Origin: Salidesulfovibrio brasiliensis JCM 12178
GTDB lineage: Bacteria; Desulfobacterota; Desulfovibrionia; Desulfovibrionales; Desulfovibrionaceae
Length of the DNA stretch: 57,645 nucleotides
NCBI RefSeq assembly: GCF_001311825.1
Contig: NZ_BBCB01000010.1
Location: 1-57,645 of the forward strand
Direction: 5' to 3'
Shown here: in pieces, positions 49,607 to 57,645 of the stretch
Position numbering within the stretch: the first letter of the stretch is position 1
Layout of the letters: each line of letters starts with the position of its first letter
Translations under genes and position numbers: made by a program
Notes under the pieces: model-generated
What the model was told of the DNA's origin: nothing
Seen by the model: only the letters and a program-made list of their open reading frames with translations
The model's database searches: none

Positions 49607-50593
49607 CTACAGGGCCACTTTGGTGCCGAGGCCCTTGTCCACGGCCTGATCGAAGATGAGGGACGCGGTCATGACGTCGTGGCTGGCGATGCCCATGAGC
49701 ACCGCGCCGCGAAGCCCTTCGCGAACGCCGGTCTTGATGCCCGCGCAGATTTCACCCATGTCGGAGTGGATTTCCTCGCGTAGCGGGTAGCCGTTCTGGA
49801 AGTAGACGCCCTGTTCCTGCGTCCAGAGGTACTGGCCGTGATTGTCCACCGTGAAGATGCTCTTCTGCATGATCTCGGCGCTGAAGGCCGCGTCGTAGTC
49901 AACGGAGATGCACAAAGCGTCGGGCTTGATCCAGTCCATGGCGATGGGCCGGGGCGGCTCCTCCACGATGGGGGTGCAGGTGATGATTACGTCCGCGTCG
50001 AGGCACGCTTCCTTGAGGGTGCGGCAGACCCGGAAGCCCGCGTCGGGCAGTTCCGGCTGCATGTCGAAGAGGAAATTGCCGATCTGTTCCTCGGAAATGT
50101 CGTAGATGTTCACGCGGTTCAGGGCCGGGAAGACCTCGCGCATGGCAATGAGATTTACGCGGCCCTGCACGCCCGCGCCGATGATAGCCACGGTCTGCGT
50201 CTCGTTGCTGCCGAAATGCTTTGCGTAGACGCCGGAGGCCGCCCCGGTGCGCCATGCGGTGATCCAGCCCGCGTCCATGACGGCCTTGGGAATTCCGGTT
50301 TCGGCGTCGTTAAGGACCATGACCCCGGTGATGTAGGGCAGCCCCTTGGGCGTGTTCGGCGGATACCCGGAAACGCATTTGACCCCGGTGCGGTCCACTG
50401 CGCCGCCAACGTGGCAGGGCATGGCGTGGATGAAGCAGTCTTCGCGCGGATGCACGCCGATCTTTGCAGGCATCTCCACTTCACCGTTGCCGATGGCGGC
50501 AAACCCCCGCTCCACGGCGTTCATGACCATGGGCATGGTGATGTTCAGGGACTCTATTTCGTCGCGGGAAATCCACAGGACGTCGAAACTCAC
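49607..50593 (-). CDS. Ornithine cyclodeaminase / mu-crystallin family protein
   Basis: From the GTG at 50593-50591, after GAGGAGGCTCCC, the protein has 328 residues. It shows the Rossmann motif VAIIGAGVQGRVNLIAM, the family segment KCVSGYPPNTPKGLP, MDAGWITAWRTGAASGVYAK and DVIITCTPIVEE. Members cyclise ornithine to proline, or reduce imino acids such as delta-1-pyrroline-2-carboxylate, or make unusual amino acids. The substrate is not fixed. A longer open frame to 50968 runs antisense to the next gene and is ignored. First gene of a packed run that ends with lhgO. Confidence 0.87.
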   Translation of the reverse strand: MSFDVLWISRDEIESLNITMPMVMNAVERGFAAIGNGEVEMPAKIGVHPREDCFIHAMPCHVGGAVDRTGVKCVSGYPPNTPKGLPYITGVMVLNDAETGIPKAVMDAGWITAWRTGAASGVYAKHFGSNETQTVAIIGAGVQGRVNLIAMREVFPALNRVNIYDISEEQIGNFLFDMQPELPDAGFRVCRTLKEACLDADVIITCTPIVEEPPRPIAMDWIKPDALCISVDYDAAFSAEIMQKSIFTVDNHGQYLWTQEQGVYFQNGYPLREEIHSDMGEICAGIKTGVREGLRGAVLMGIASHDVMTASLIFDQAVDKGLGTKVAL

Positions 50594-50729
50594 GGGAGCC
50601 TCCTCGGTTACAGGTGCGGAGTGGCAGGACCGATGATAATAGCAGCAATATGTACGATATGATGCCCCTTGCCGTAAAGGGGGATTCTCGCTTGCCCGTT
50701 GCGTTACCCGACTGTATCCTGCGGCTCTC

Positions 50730-51554
50730 ATGAATAGGAAACAACTCACTGTCAGCGTTGAAAACGAGGGCGTCCGGCTGGACAGGGCGCTCGGGGACCT
50801 GCTGCCGGAAGCCGGGCTGCGTCTTCGTCGCCGCATGTGCGACGAAGGACTCGTCACGGTCAACGGCCGTCCTGCCAAACCGTCACTCAAGCTGCGCGAA
50901 GGCATGGAGATAGCCGTGGGCGAGGCCGAAACAGCCACACCGTCTCCTGACGCGCTCGGTGTGTACATTGTCGGTATTCACGACGATCTTGCCGCAGTGT
51001 TCAAGCCGGAAGGCGTTCACAGCGCGGCCATTGCCGGGCGCGGGAATGCCTCGGTGGAAGGGGCGCTGGACGAACTTTTCCCGGAGCGATCAGCGGTGCT
51101 TTTGAATCGTCTGGATCTGCCCACATCCGGTATTGTGGCCGTGGCTCTGACCGAAGAGGCCAGGCGTGACTATCTCAAGGCCGAGGACGCCGGGCAGATC
51201 GAGAAGGATTACGTGGCGCTGGTGGCGGGGCGTTTTGACGGGACGGTCACGGTTCGCCTCGCCCTTGACGCGGAGAATCGCAAGACCACGCACGTAATCA
51301 ACGACGAGACCCCTGACGACACCCGCTGGACCGAAGTAACGGCCGTTTCCTATGACCCTGACCACGACCGTACGCTCGTTCGCTGTCGCATCAAAAAGGG
51401 TGCGCGGCACCAGATTCGGGCGCATCTGGCAACCCTCGGTCACCCCATTGTCGGGGATACCCGGTACGGCGGCCCGGATGCGGACCGTCTGTTTCTGCAC
51501 CACGAGCGGCTTTGTGCCCTCGGCCATTGCTTCGAGGTTCCTGCTCCTTTCTGA
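50730..51554 (+). CDS. RluA-family pseudouridine synthase
   Basis: The protein has 274 residues. An N-terminal S4 RNA-binding part (RLDRALGDLLPEAGLRLRRR) is followed by the RluA catalytic domain with the Asp in LLNRLDLPTSGIVAVAL, then IEKDYVALVAG and KGARHQIRAHLATLGHPIVG. It turns uridine into pseudouridine in rRNA or tRNA. Which position is modified cannot be told. It diverges from the ornithine-cyclodeaminase-like gene with 136 bases between. Confidence 0.9.
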   Translation: MNRKQLTVSVENEGVRLDRALGDLLPEAGLRLRRRMCDEGLVTVNGRPAKPSLKLREGMEIAVGEAETATPSPDALGVYIVGIHDDLAAVFKPEGVHSAAIAGRGNASVEGALDELFPERSAVLLNRLDLPTSGIVAVALTEEARRDYLKAEDAGQIEKDYVALVAGRFDGTVTVRLALDAENRKTTHVINDETPDDTRWTEVTAVSYDPDHDRTLVRCRIKKGARHQIRAHLATLGHPIVGDTRYGGPDADRLFLHHERLCALGHCFEVPAPF

Positions 51555-51625
51555 AAAACAACGCCGGCTCGGTATAAAGCTCCACACTTCCCTGTCCGAT
51601 AAGGGAAGAGAACGGAGTACCTTTT

Positions 51626-52768
51626 ATGACGGCAATCGGCGGATTCGACAGCATGACAAGCATGGGCGTCCTGCAGCAGCGGGCGGCCAGCATTGCGCGT
51701 TATGCGGACGGCGGCGCAAGCGGCGTTTCGTCACCCTCTGCGGGGACGAAGGCCACCGGCGCCTATCAGTCCGATGTCGAACTGCAAACTGTCAGTTGGG
51801 ACGAGATTCGTGACGGCCTGAAGGAGGCCGAAGCAAATGCCGCCGCGACCATCGTGGACGAACTCGATTCCTACATGCGCGACGGTGCCGAAGCCAAGGT
51901 CGCCGGGCGTACGCAGGCCGAATACCAGTCTTTCCGCTCCCGCCTCGACGATGCCGTAAACGACGGCAACTACCGCAAGGCCCGTGAGCTTGTGGGTGAC
52001 TTCTATTCCGGAAGTACGGCGACGTTCCGCCGGGAACTGGAAAACATCATGGAAGAGGCGGACAACGCCTTTGCCGCAGGGGTCAGAAACGCTTTTTCCG
52101 GCTATAAACTGGAAAGCGAGGCCCGGGGACAGGCTACCGGCGACCACGACAGACTGAGCTTCATCGTTGCCTCCGCCCTTGACGCGGCCAAGGCCAGGAA
52201 TCCTTCGCCCGCCAGCATGGAGGACTGGGAACAGTCCATCAACACCATGCGTACCGAGTCCATCCAGCACGGTATCGGCAAGCTGCATGACGCCGGACGC
52301 AACCTCTACACCGAGAACGCGCAGAGTGTGCTGGCAGCAACTTCAGACAGACTGCGCGACCACCTGGCCGGATCGAAGAGCACGCTGAACGAGCTTGACC
52401 GCCAGAGCGAGAGTGGCCGCGACGTCTCCTACGGTTCCGAAGTGGGCGGTCTGGCTGAACGGTATGGGCAGCTTCGCAGCGAATTTCTGCGGGAACTGCA
52501 CAGTAGGCTCGGCGGACGCAATATCGTCGAGGTCGTGGATCCAAACGAACCTGCTCAGGAAGTCCAACAGCCTCAGCCCGAATCCCTGCAGCTGCAGGCG
52601 GAACAGATGGCCATTTTGCAGCAGACCAAGGCTGTATCGGATAAGTGGAAGGAAGACGCCATGGACGGAGACCGGAAGGGCGACCGCAAACCCTATGAAG
52701 TCTACTCCGCCAATGCCGAGCAGGAAGGCGAATTCACTACCGGTCAGGCCCTGAGCATAGCGGTCTAG
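51626..52768 (+). CDS. Helical protein of unknown function
   Basis: The protein has 380 residues, is mostly helical and polar, and has no cysteine, no signal peptide and no membrane span. The N-terminus is Ser/Gly-rich and looks unordered (GGASGVSSPSAG), and the C-terminal 70 residues are Gln/Glu-rich. The start style (MTAIGGFDSMTSMGVLQQRA) recalls soluble surface or flagellar proteins, but I find no firm family. A GGGAAGAGAACGGAG stretch precedes the ATG by a fair distance. It stands alone, with a terminator after it. Confidence 0.6.
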   Translation: MTAIGGFDSMTSMGVLQQRAASIARYADGGASGVSSPSAGTKATGAYQSDVELQTVSWDEIRDGLKEAEANAAATIVDELDSYMRDGAEAKVAGRTQAEYQSFRSRLDDAVNDGNYRKARELVGDFYSGSTATFRRELENIMEEADNAFAAGVRNAFSGYKLESEARGQATGDHDRLSFIVASALDAAKARNPSPASMEDWEQSINTMRTESIQHGIGKLHDAGRNLYTENAQSVLAATSDRLRDHLAGSKSTLNELDRQSESGRDVSYGSEVGGLAERYGQLRSEFLRELHSRLGGRNIVEVVDPNEPAQEVQQPQPESLQLQAEQMAILQQTKAVSDKWKEDAMDGDRKGDRKPYEVYSANAEQEGEFTTGQALSIAV

Positions 52769-52790
52769 CTGAAGAGATTTCCAAAAGGAT

Positions 52791-52825
52791 AAACGCCCCG
52801 GCGACGTTCGTCACCGGGGCGTTTT
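52791..52825. terminator. Bidirectional terminator
   Basis: AAACGCCCCGG / CCGGGGCGTTT (52791-52801, 52814-52824) with a 12-base loop and flanking T, between convergent genes. Confidence 0.8.
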
Positions 52826-52847
52826 CATATTCCTTGAGCAGCGCTGG

Positions 52848-54323
52848 CTACTTCTTGTTCTTCATGGCTTCCTGCAGCTTCTCGCCCAGCAGGCCGAGTC
52901 CGCCGCCGGAGCCGCCGGAAGCGGCGGGCTTGGATTTCTTGGGGGCTGCGTACTGTTTCCATTCGTCGCCGTCCTGCTCGTCGCCAACGCGCAGGCTGAT
53001 CTTGCGCTCATCGGCCTTGACGTCGCCGATAACCACGGCTGTCTCGTCGCCCGGCTTGAGCTTCTCGAACTCGGCCGCTTTTTCCGAGCGGGAGAGCACG
53101 GACTTGGGCAGCAGGCCGGTGATGCCGGGTTCAAGATTGATGAACAGGCCGAACTGCTCCATCTTTTCGACGGTGCCAGTGACGCTCTGGCCGGGCGTGT
53201 ACTTCTCGGCCACGTCCAGCCACGGGTCGCCTTCGGCGTCCTTCATGGAAAGGGACAGGCGGCGGCTTTCGGCGTCGATGCCCTTGATCTTCACGGACAC
53301 GGTCTGGCCTTCCTCCAGCACATCGGCGGGCTTGTGCACGCGCTGGGTGTAGCTGATCTCGGAGACGTGCACGAGGCCGTCGAGGCCCGGTGCGATCTCC
53401 ACGAACGCGCCGAAGTCGGCCAGACGGACCACCTTGCCGGTGACCTTGTCGCCTTCGCTGAACTGCGTGACAACGCTGTCCCACGGGTCCTGCGCCAGTT
53501 CCTTCATGGAGAGCGATATGCGCGCGCGGCCCTTGTCGTCCTCGCCGAGCTTGGTGAGCTTGGCCTTGACGCGCTGGCCCACCTTCACGGCTTCCTCGGG
53601 ATGCTGTACGCGGGCGTATCCCAGCTCGGAGATATGCACCATGCCTTCAAGGCCCGGGGCTATCTCCACGAATGCGCCAAAGGGCGCGATGCGGGTGACG
53701 GTGCCTTCGACCTCGTCGCCCACGGTGGTTTTGGAAAGAAATTCCTCTGTGGCGGCCTGTGCTTCGCGCATGAGCAGTTCGCGGCGGGAGACAACGACGT
53801 TGCGGCCGCGGTTGTCGAGCTTGGAGATGAGGAACTGGTAGGTCTGGCCCACGTATTCCTCGGGGTTCTCCACAAAGCGGGTGTCGATCTGGGAGACCGG
53901 GCAGAATGCGCGGCGCTTCATGATCTCGACGTCAAAGCCGCCCTTGTTGGTGCCGGTGACCTTGCCCTCGACGGGCAGATTGGCCTCCTTGGCCTCTTCG
54001 AGCATCTTCTGCCCGCCGATGCCCGCGAGTGCGCGGGAGAGGCGGATGCCGCCGGAGTCCTTGCCCACCACGTAGAGTTCGACCTCGTCGCCCTCGGCCA
54101 CGGTCAGGTTGCCGTCGTCGTCAAGGAGTTCCTCGCGCTCCACCACACCGTCGAGTTTGGTGCCGGTGTCCACAAAGATGCTGCCCGCATCGATGGCGAT
54201 GACCTTGCCGTTGACCTTGTCGCCGACGTTCAGGTCGTCCATGCCGCCTTCGCTGTACTGTTCAAACAGTTCGGCGAAAGATTCCTCGCCCTGGCCGTTG
54301 TTCTTGATTTCCTCGGACATCAA
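52848..54323 (-). CDS. rpsA: Ribosomal protein S1 type, five S1 domains
   Basis: The protein has 491 residues with five S1 RNA-binding domains, at about 32-100, 113-186, 202-278, 290-365 and 375-450. The third and fourth have the strongest signature (FGAFVEIAPGLEGMVHISEL; FGAFVEIAPGLDGLVHVSEI). E. coli S1 has six and 557 residues, so this one is shorter, as is common outside gamma-proteobacteria. S1 helps the 30S subunit bind mRNA. The end is Ser/Gly-rich, then EKLQEAMKNKK. It is 29 bases after ftsY on the same strand. Confidence 0.9.
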   Translation of the reverse strand: MMSEEIKNNGQGEESFAELFEQYSEGGMDDLNVGDKVNGKVIAIDAGSIFVDTGTKLDGVVEREELLDDDGNLTVAEGDEVELYVVGKDSGGIRLSRALAGIGGQKMLEEAKEANLPVEGKVTGTNKGGFDVEIMKRRAFCPVSQIDTRFVENPEEYVGQTYQFLISKLDNRGRNVVVSRRELLMREAQAATEEFLSKTTVGDEVEGTVTRIAPFGAFVEIAPGLEGMVHISELGYARVQHPEEAVKVGQRVKAKLTKLGEDDKGRARISLSMKELAQDPWDSVVTQFSEGDKVTGKVVRLADFGAFVEIAPGLDGLVHVSEISYTQRVHKPADVLEEGQTVSVKIKGIDAESRRLSLSMKDAEGDPWLDVAEKYTPGQSVTGTVEKMEQFGLFINLEPGITGLLPKSVLSRSEKAAEFEKLKPGDETAVVIGDVKADERKISLRVGDEQDGDEWKQYAAPKKSKPAASGGSGGGLGLLGEKLQEAMKNKK

Positions 54324-54352
54324 AGGGTTCCTGTGAATAAGGGTTTTTGGGG

Positions 54353-55797
54353 TTAGGTGAGAAGCGCCTTGGCAAAGTCCTCGCCGTTGAACGGGCGCAG
54401 ATCTTCCATCTTCTCTCCGAGGCCGACAAAGGTAATGGGCAGCCCGAATTGCTGGGCCACCGCCACGACGACACCACCCTTGGCGGTCCCGTCGAGTTTG
54501 GTCAGGATGATTTCGTCCACGCTGCAGGCCTTGTGAAACAGCTTGGTCTGGGAAAGGGCGTTCTGGCCCGTGGTGGCGTCGATGACCAGCACGCTGCGGT
54601 GCGGCGCGCCCTCATGCTTCTTGCCCACCACGCGCTTGATCTTCTCAAGCTCCTCCATGAGGTTCGCCTTGGTGTGCAGGCGGCCCGCAGTGTCCAGCAG
54701 CAGCAGGTCGTAGCCCTCGCTGATGCACTTGTCCATGGCTTCATAGGCCACGGCTGCCGGGTCCGAGCCTGCTTCCTTGGCAAAGAATCCTGCGCCGATG
54801 CGTCCGGCCCAGACTTCGAGCTGCTCGATGGCGGCGGCGCGGAAGGTGTCGCCCGCCGCGATGAGCACCTTGCGGCCCTGCATCTGGGCGCGGTGGGCCA
54901 GCTTGGCGATGGTGGTGGTCTTGCCCACGCCGTTGACGCCGATCATCATGACCACTTCGGGCGGATTCACGGCGGTGATGCGGGGCGGGGTGCGGAAAAT
55001 CTCTTCCAGCTCTTCGCGCAGGATGTCCTTGAAATCCTCGGGGTTGGTGGTCCCGGCCTTGCGGCGCGCGCCTTGAGGCTCTCCATGAGCTGGTTGGCCG
55101 CTTCCATGCCCACGTCGGCCATGATGAGGATTTCCTCGAACTCCTCCCAGAAGTCGTTATCCATGGTGTCATGGCTGGCGAGCATGCTGTCGATGTGCTT
55201 GGTCAGCGTTTCCTTGGTCTTGCTGATGCCTTCGGAAAGCTTCAGGAACAGCCTGTCGCGCTCGTCTTCCTCGTCTTCAAGGTCCAGCGCGAGGGCGAGG
55301 CGGTACTGCAACTCCGAGCGGAACTCTTCCACGGCCTCGTAGCCCATGTCGTCGAGCCAGTCCTTGAAGCGGCTGATGAAGTCCTGTGCTTCGTCCTTGG
55401 GTGCGCCGAGGCATTCAAAGAGGAACGCAAGGCGTTCCCAGAGCCGGTCGTCCGCGACGTCTATGTCCTTGAGGATGACGGAGAGCCACTCGGATAGCTT
55501 GGGCTCTGCCTGACGCAGGGCAAGGACGAGGCCTTTCTGCCAGTCCTCCGGAGCGGCCTGCTCGCCTTCGCTGGCGGGGGCTTCCGGGGCGGTGACGGGT
55601 TCGGAAACGGGTTCGGCCGCGGGCGTTTCAGGAGTCGGCGCTGCCACGGGTTCGGCGGCAGCCTGTTCCGCTGCTTCGGGAGCCGCTTCGGGCAGATCGA
55701 CGTCGATGCCCTTTTCCTGAACGTATTCCTCGACCGCCTGGCGGGCCACCTCGTCCGGGCTTTGCCAGAGTTTCTTTATCTTCGAAAAGAAAGCCAT
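54353..55797 (-). CDS. ftsY: Signal recognition particle receptor FtsY (frameshifted near 55064)
   Basis: FtsY is the GTPase that receives ribosome-SRP complexes at the inner membrane. The ATG at 55797-55795 gives an acidic Ala/Pro/Glu-rich N-terminal A domain (about 35-90), a helical N domain, then the G domain: [67 protein letters not shown] and the closing [11 protein letters not shown]. The frame is lost at 55062-55066 (GCGCGCGCCGCAAG); adding one C gives [16 protein letters not shown]. As ftsY is normally essential, this must be a sequence error. Confidence 0.95.
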
Positions 55798-55938
55798 GTT
55801 GCTGTGTGTCCTCTCGGTATCATTGCGTGCGTTGGTGCAGGGGTTGTATATCACGCGTGCGTCGGACGCAACAGTGGGCGTTGCCATTTGTTTTCCGAAC
55901 AGCTAGAAAGACCGAAAACAATTTTGCGGGGGAAAATA

Positions 55939-57306
55939 ATGAAAAGAACAAAAATCAAGGCTCTGCTGAATGCAGAAAGCGCAATGCCCGAGATCGTCGT
56001 CAAGGGCTGGGTGCGTACCAAGCGCGACAGCAAGGGCTTCTCCTTTCTCGAACTGAACGACGGCTCCTGCCTCAAGAACATCCAGACCGTTATCGACCAC
56101 ACGCCCGAAATCGAAGCCGAACTCGCCAAGATCGGCACCGGCGCGTCCGTTGCCATCGAAGGCGAGTTGGTCGAGTCTCCGGGCAAGGGCCAGAAGTGGG
56201 AAGTGCGCGGCAAAAGCCTCAAGATGCTCGGCGAGGCCGATCCCGAAACCTTCCCGCTCCAGAAAAAACGCCACTCCGACGAGTTCCTGCGCGGCATCGC
56301 CCACCTGCGCCCGCGCACCAACAAGTTCGGCGCCATGTTCCGCATCCGCTCCGAGCTGGCGCAGGCCATCCACAAGTTTTTCGCGGAAAAAGATTTCTTC
56401 TACATCCACACGCCCATCCTGACCGGCTCCGACTGCGAAGGCGCGGGCGAGATGTTCCGCGTCAGCAGCCTCGAACACGGCACCAAGGCGCCCATCGAAG
56501 AGGACTTCTTCGGCAAGCCCGCACACCTGACCGTCTCCGGCCAGCTCGAAGCGGAAATGTTCAGCCTCGCCCTCGGCGATGTCTACACCTTCGGTCCCAC
56601 CTTCCGCGCCGAAAACTCCAATACCCCGCGCCACGTGGCCGAGTTCTGGATGATCGAGCCGGAAATGGCCTTTGCCGATCTCTCCGACGACATGGACCTC
56701 GGTGAAGAGATGATCAAGTACACGGTGCAGCACATCCTCGACAACTGCGCCGACGATGTGGAACTCTTCGGCAAGTGGGTGGACAAGACCCTCATGCCCA
56801 CGCTCGACACCCTGCTCAAGAACGAATTCATCCGTCTTCCCTACACCGAGGCCATCGAGATTCTCAAAAAGACCAAGAAAAAGTTCGAGTATCCCGTGGA
56901 ATGGGGCATGGATCTGCAGACCGAGCACGAACGCTTCCTCTGCGAAGAGAAATTCAAGCAGCCGCTCTACGTCTACGACTACCCCAAAACCATCAAACCC
57001 TTCTACATGCGCCTGAACGATGACGACAACACCGTGGCGGCCATGGACTGCCTCGTGCCCCGCATCGGCGAGATCATCGGCGGCTCCCAGCGCGAAGAAC
57101 GCCTCGATGTTCTGCACGCCCGCATGAAGGAAATGGACCTGCCCGAGGAAGAATACTGGTGGTACCTCGATTCCCGCCGCTTCGGCACCGTCCCCCACGC
57201 AGGCTTCGGCCTCGGCTTCGAACGCCTGCTCATGCTCGTCACCGGCGTCAGCAACATCCGCGACGCCATCCCGTTCCCAAGAACACCAAACCATCTCGAG
57301 TTCTAG
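55939..57306 (+). CDS. asnS: Asparaginyl-tRNA synthetase
   Basis: The protein has 455 residues from the ATG at 55939, after GCGGGGGA. The N-terminal OB fold ([20 protein letters not shown]) is followed by the class II core: motif 2 near [20 protein letters not shown] and motif 3 [15 protein letters not shown]. The order [11 protein letters not shown] before motif 2 and the final [10 protein letters not shown] are typical of AsnS. It charges tRNA-Asn directly. It diverges from ftsY with 141 bases between and ends at a terminator. Confidence 0.97.
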   Translation: MKRTKIKALLNAESAMPEIVVKGWVRTKRDSKGFSFLELNDGSCLKNIQTVIDHTPEIEAELAKIGTGASVAIEGELVESPGKGQKWEVRGKSLKMLGEADPETFPLQKKRHSDEFLRGIAHLRPRTNKFGAMFRIRSELAQAIHKFFAEKDFFYIHTPILTGSDCEGAGEMFRVSSLEHGTKAPIEEDFFGKPAHLTVSGQLEAEMFSLALGDVYTFGPTFRAENSNTPRHVAEFWMIEPEMAFADLSDDMDLGEEMIKYTVQHILDNCADDVELFGKWVDKTLMPTLDTLLKNEFIRLPYTEAIEILKKTKKKFEYPVEWGMDLQTEHERFLCEEKFKQPLYVYDYPKTIKPFYMRLNDDDNTVAAMDCLVPRIGEIIGGSQREERLDVLHARMKEMDLPEEEYWWYLDSRRFGTVPHAGFGLGFERLLMLVTGVSNIRDAIPFPRTPNHLEF

Positions 57307-57327
57307 GACCCAAGATCATACGATGAA

Positions 57328-57364
57328 CAGAGCCCTCGCCGATTCCACGGCGAGGGCTCTGTTT
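57328..57364 (+). terminator. Rho-independent terminator after asnS
   Basis: CAGAGCCCTCGCCG / CGGCGAGGGCTCTG (57328-57341, 57348-57361), a perfect 14-bp stem, then TTT. Confidence 0.75.
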
Positions 57365-57365
57365 G

Positions 57366-57415
57366 GATGCCTCCGGCGGGCAGGGCGCTGCCCTGCACCC
57401 GGCAAAGGGGATAAT
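57366..57415. repeat. Dispersed repeat, copy 1
   Basis: GATGCCTCCGGCGGGC starts a 50-base unit ending GGCAAAGGGGATAAT, repeated at 57597-57645 with one base missing and one changed. GATGCCTCCGGCGG is a sequence style common in Desulfovibrio intergenic repeats. Confidence 0.8.
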
Positions 57416-57596
57416 CCCCTCTGCACTCCCTGACTTGAAGGCGTTTGCAAAAAGCGAAAGTCTAGCGCGACCGGACAACCCCGCCGAAGGCAAGCTAGAA
57501 GATTTTGGAGATTCTTAAGAACCTTTTTGCAAAAAGGTTCTTTAAGCCGCCGGAGGCATTCCCCGGAGGGTCGCCGGAGGCATAGAGTTCTCCCAA
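57416..57596. repeat. Spacer with hairpins between the two repeat copies
   Basis: No gene is seen. AAGAACCTTTTT / AAAAAGGTTCTT (57517-57528, 57531-57542) forms a perfect stem around GC. GCCGCCGGAGGCAT (57546-57559) and TCGCCGGAGGCAT (57571-57583) are inverted forms of the start of the flanking repeats, so the whole can fold on itself. Confidence 0.6.
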
Positions 57597-57645
57597 GATG
57601 CCTCCGGCGGGCGGGCGTTGCCCTGCACCCGGCAAAGGGGATAAT
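57597..57645. repeat. Dispersed repeat, copy 2 (runs to window edge)
   Basis: Second copy of the 50-base unit in the same direction, 49 bases long, and cut by the end of the window. Confidence 0.8.

Overview
The window looks like chromosome from an anaerobic, sulfate-reducer-like bacterium of the Desulfovibrionaceae (Desulfovibrio/Pseudodesulfovibrio type). The grounds are high GC, a lipid A gene (lpxB), an XXXCH-domain protein, many one- and two-component signalling proteins, a large FAD/Fe-S D-lactate dehydrogenase-type protein, and the mercury-methylation pair hgcA/hgcB. No tRNA, rRNA, CRISPR array, prophage or insertion sequence was seen.

Layout. 1-9.9 kb (mostly +): 3' end of comEC, an HDOD protein, an MBL-fold hydrolase, a CheY-like regulator, ricT-metG, a PLP aminotransferase, a CoA-disulfide-reductase/rhodanese fusion and a second CheY-like regulator. 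9.9-17.3 kb: an XXXCH protein, an iron alcohol dehydrogenase, OsmC, a solute-binding protein with a hybrid histidine kinase, and a chemoreceptor. 17.4-21.4 kb (-): arsR-hgcA-hgcB followed by a double-cubane-cluster protein and its ATP-dependent activase, ending at a terminator. 21.5-28.6 kb: a two-Cache periplasmic protein, a Gfo/Idh oxidoreductase, lpxB with a glycosyltransferase, a small acidic protein, a NYN-LOTUS protein and a membrane protein. 28.7-40.2 kb: a P-type cation ATPase, a PsiE-like protein, a universal stress protein, the run dld-ruvX-mltG-ppx, and a sulfotransferase. 40.3-50.6 kb (-): a nitronate monooxygenase, and the packed run OCD-like, DMT exporter, addA-like, addB-like, lhgO. 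50.7-57.6 kb: an RluA-type synthase, an orphan protein, rpsA-like, ftsY, asnS and a dispersed repeat at the right edge.

Main result. hgcA carries an in-frame UGA at codon 23, directly after a Cys, in a Cys-rich N-terminal tail. A 7-bp hairpin with an AGGC loop starts 12 nt after the UGA, which is the position and shape of a bacterial SECIS. The frame is open and HgcA-like on both sides, and the ATG overlaps the arsR stop. HgcA here may therefore be a selenoprotein, or the UGA may end a Cys-rich leader peptide. The same strand continues through hgcB into a DCCP/activase pair, an ATP-driven low-potential reductase that could supply Co(I) for HgcA.

Caution. Twelve genes (the cation ATPase four times, plus comEC and others, 16 sites in all) are interrupted by apparent single-base losses, all in the same direction and including the normally essential ftsY and lpxB. 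These are most simply sequencing or consensus errors. I annotate those genes across the break and give the position.
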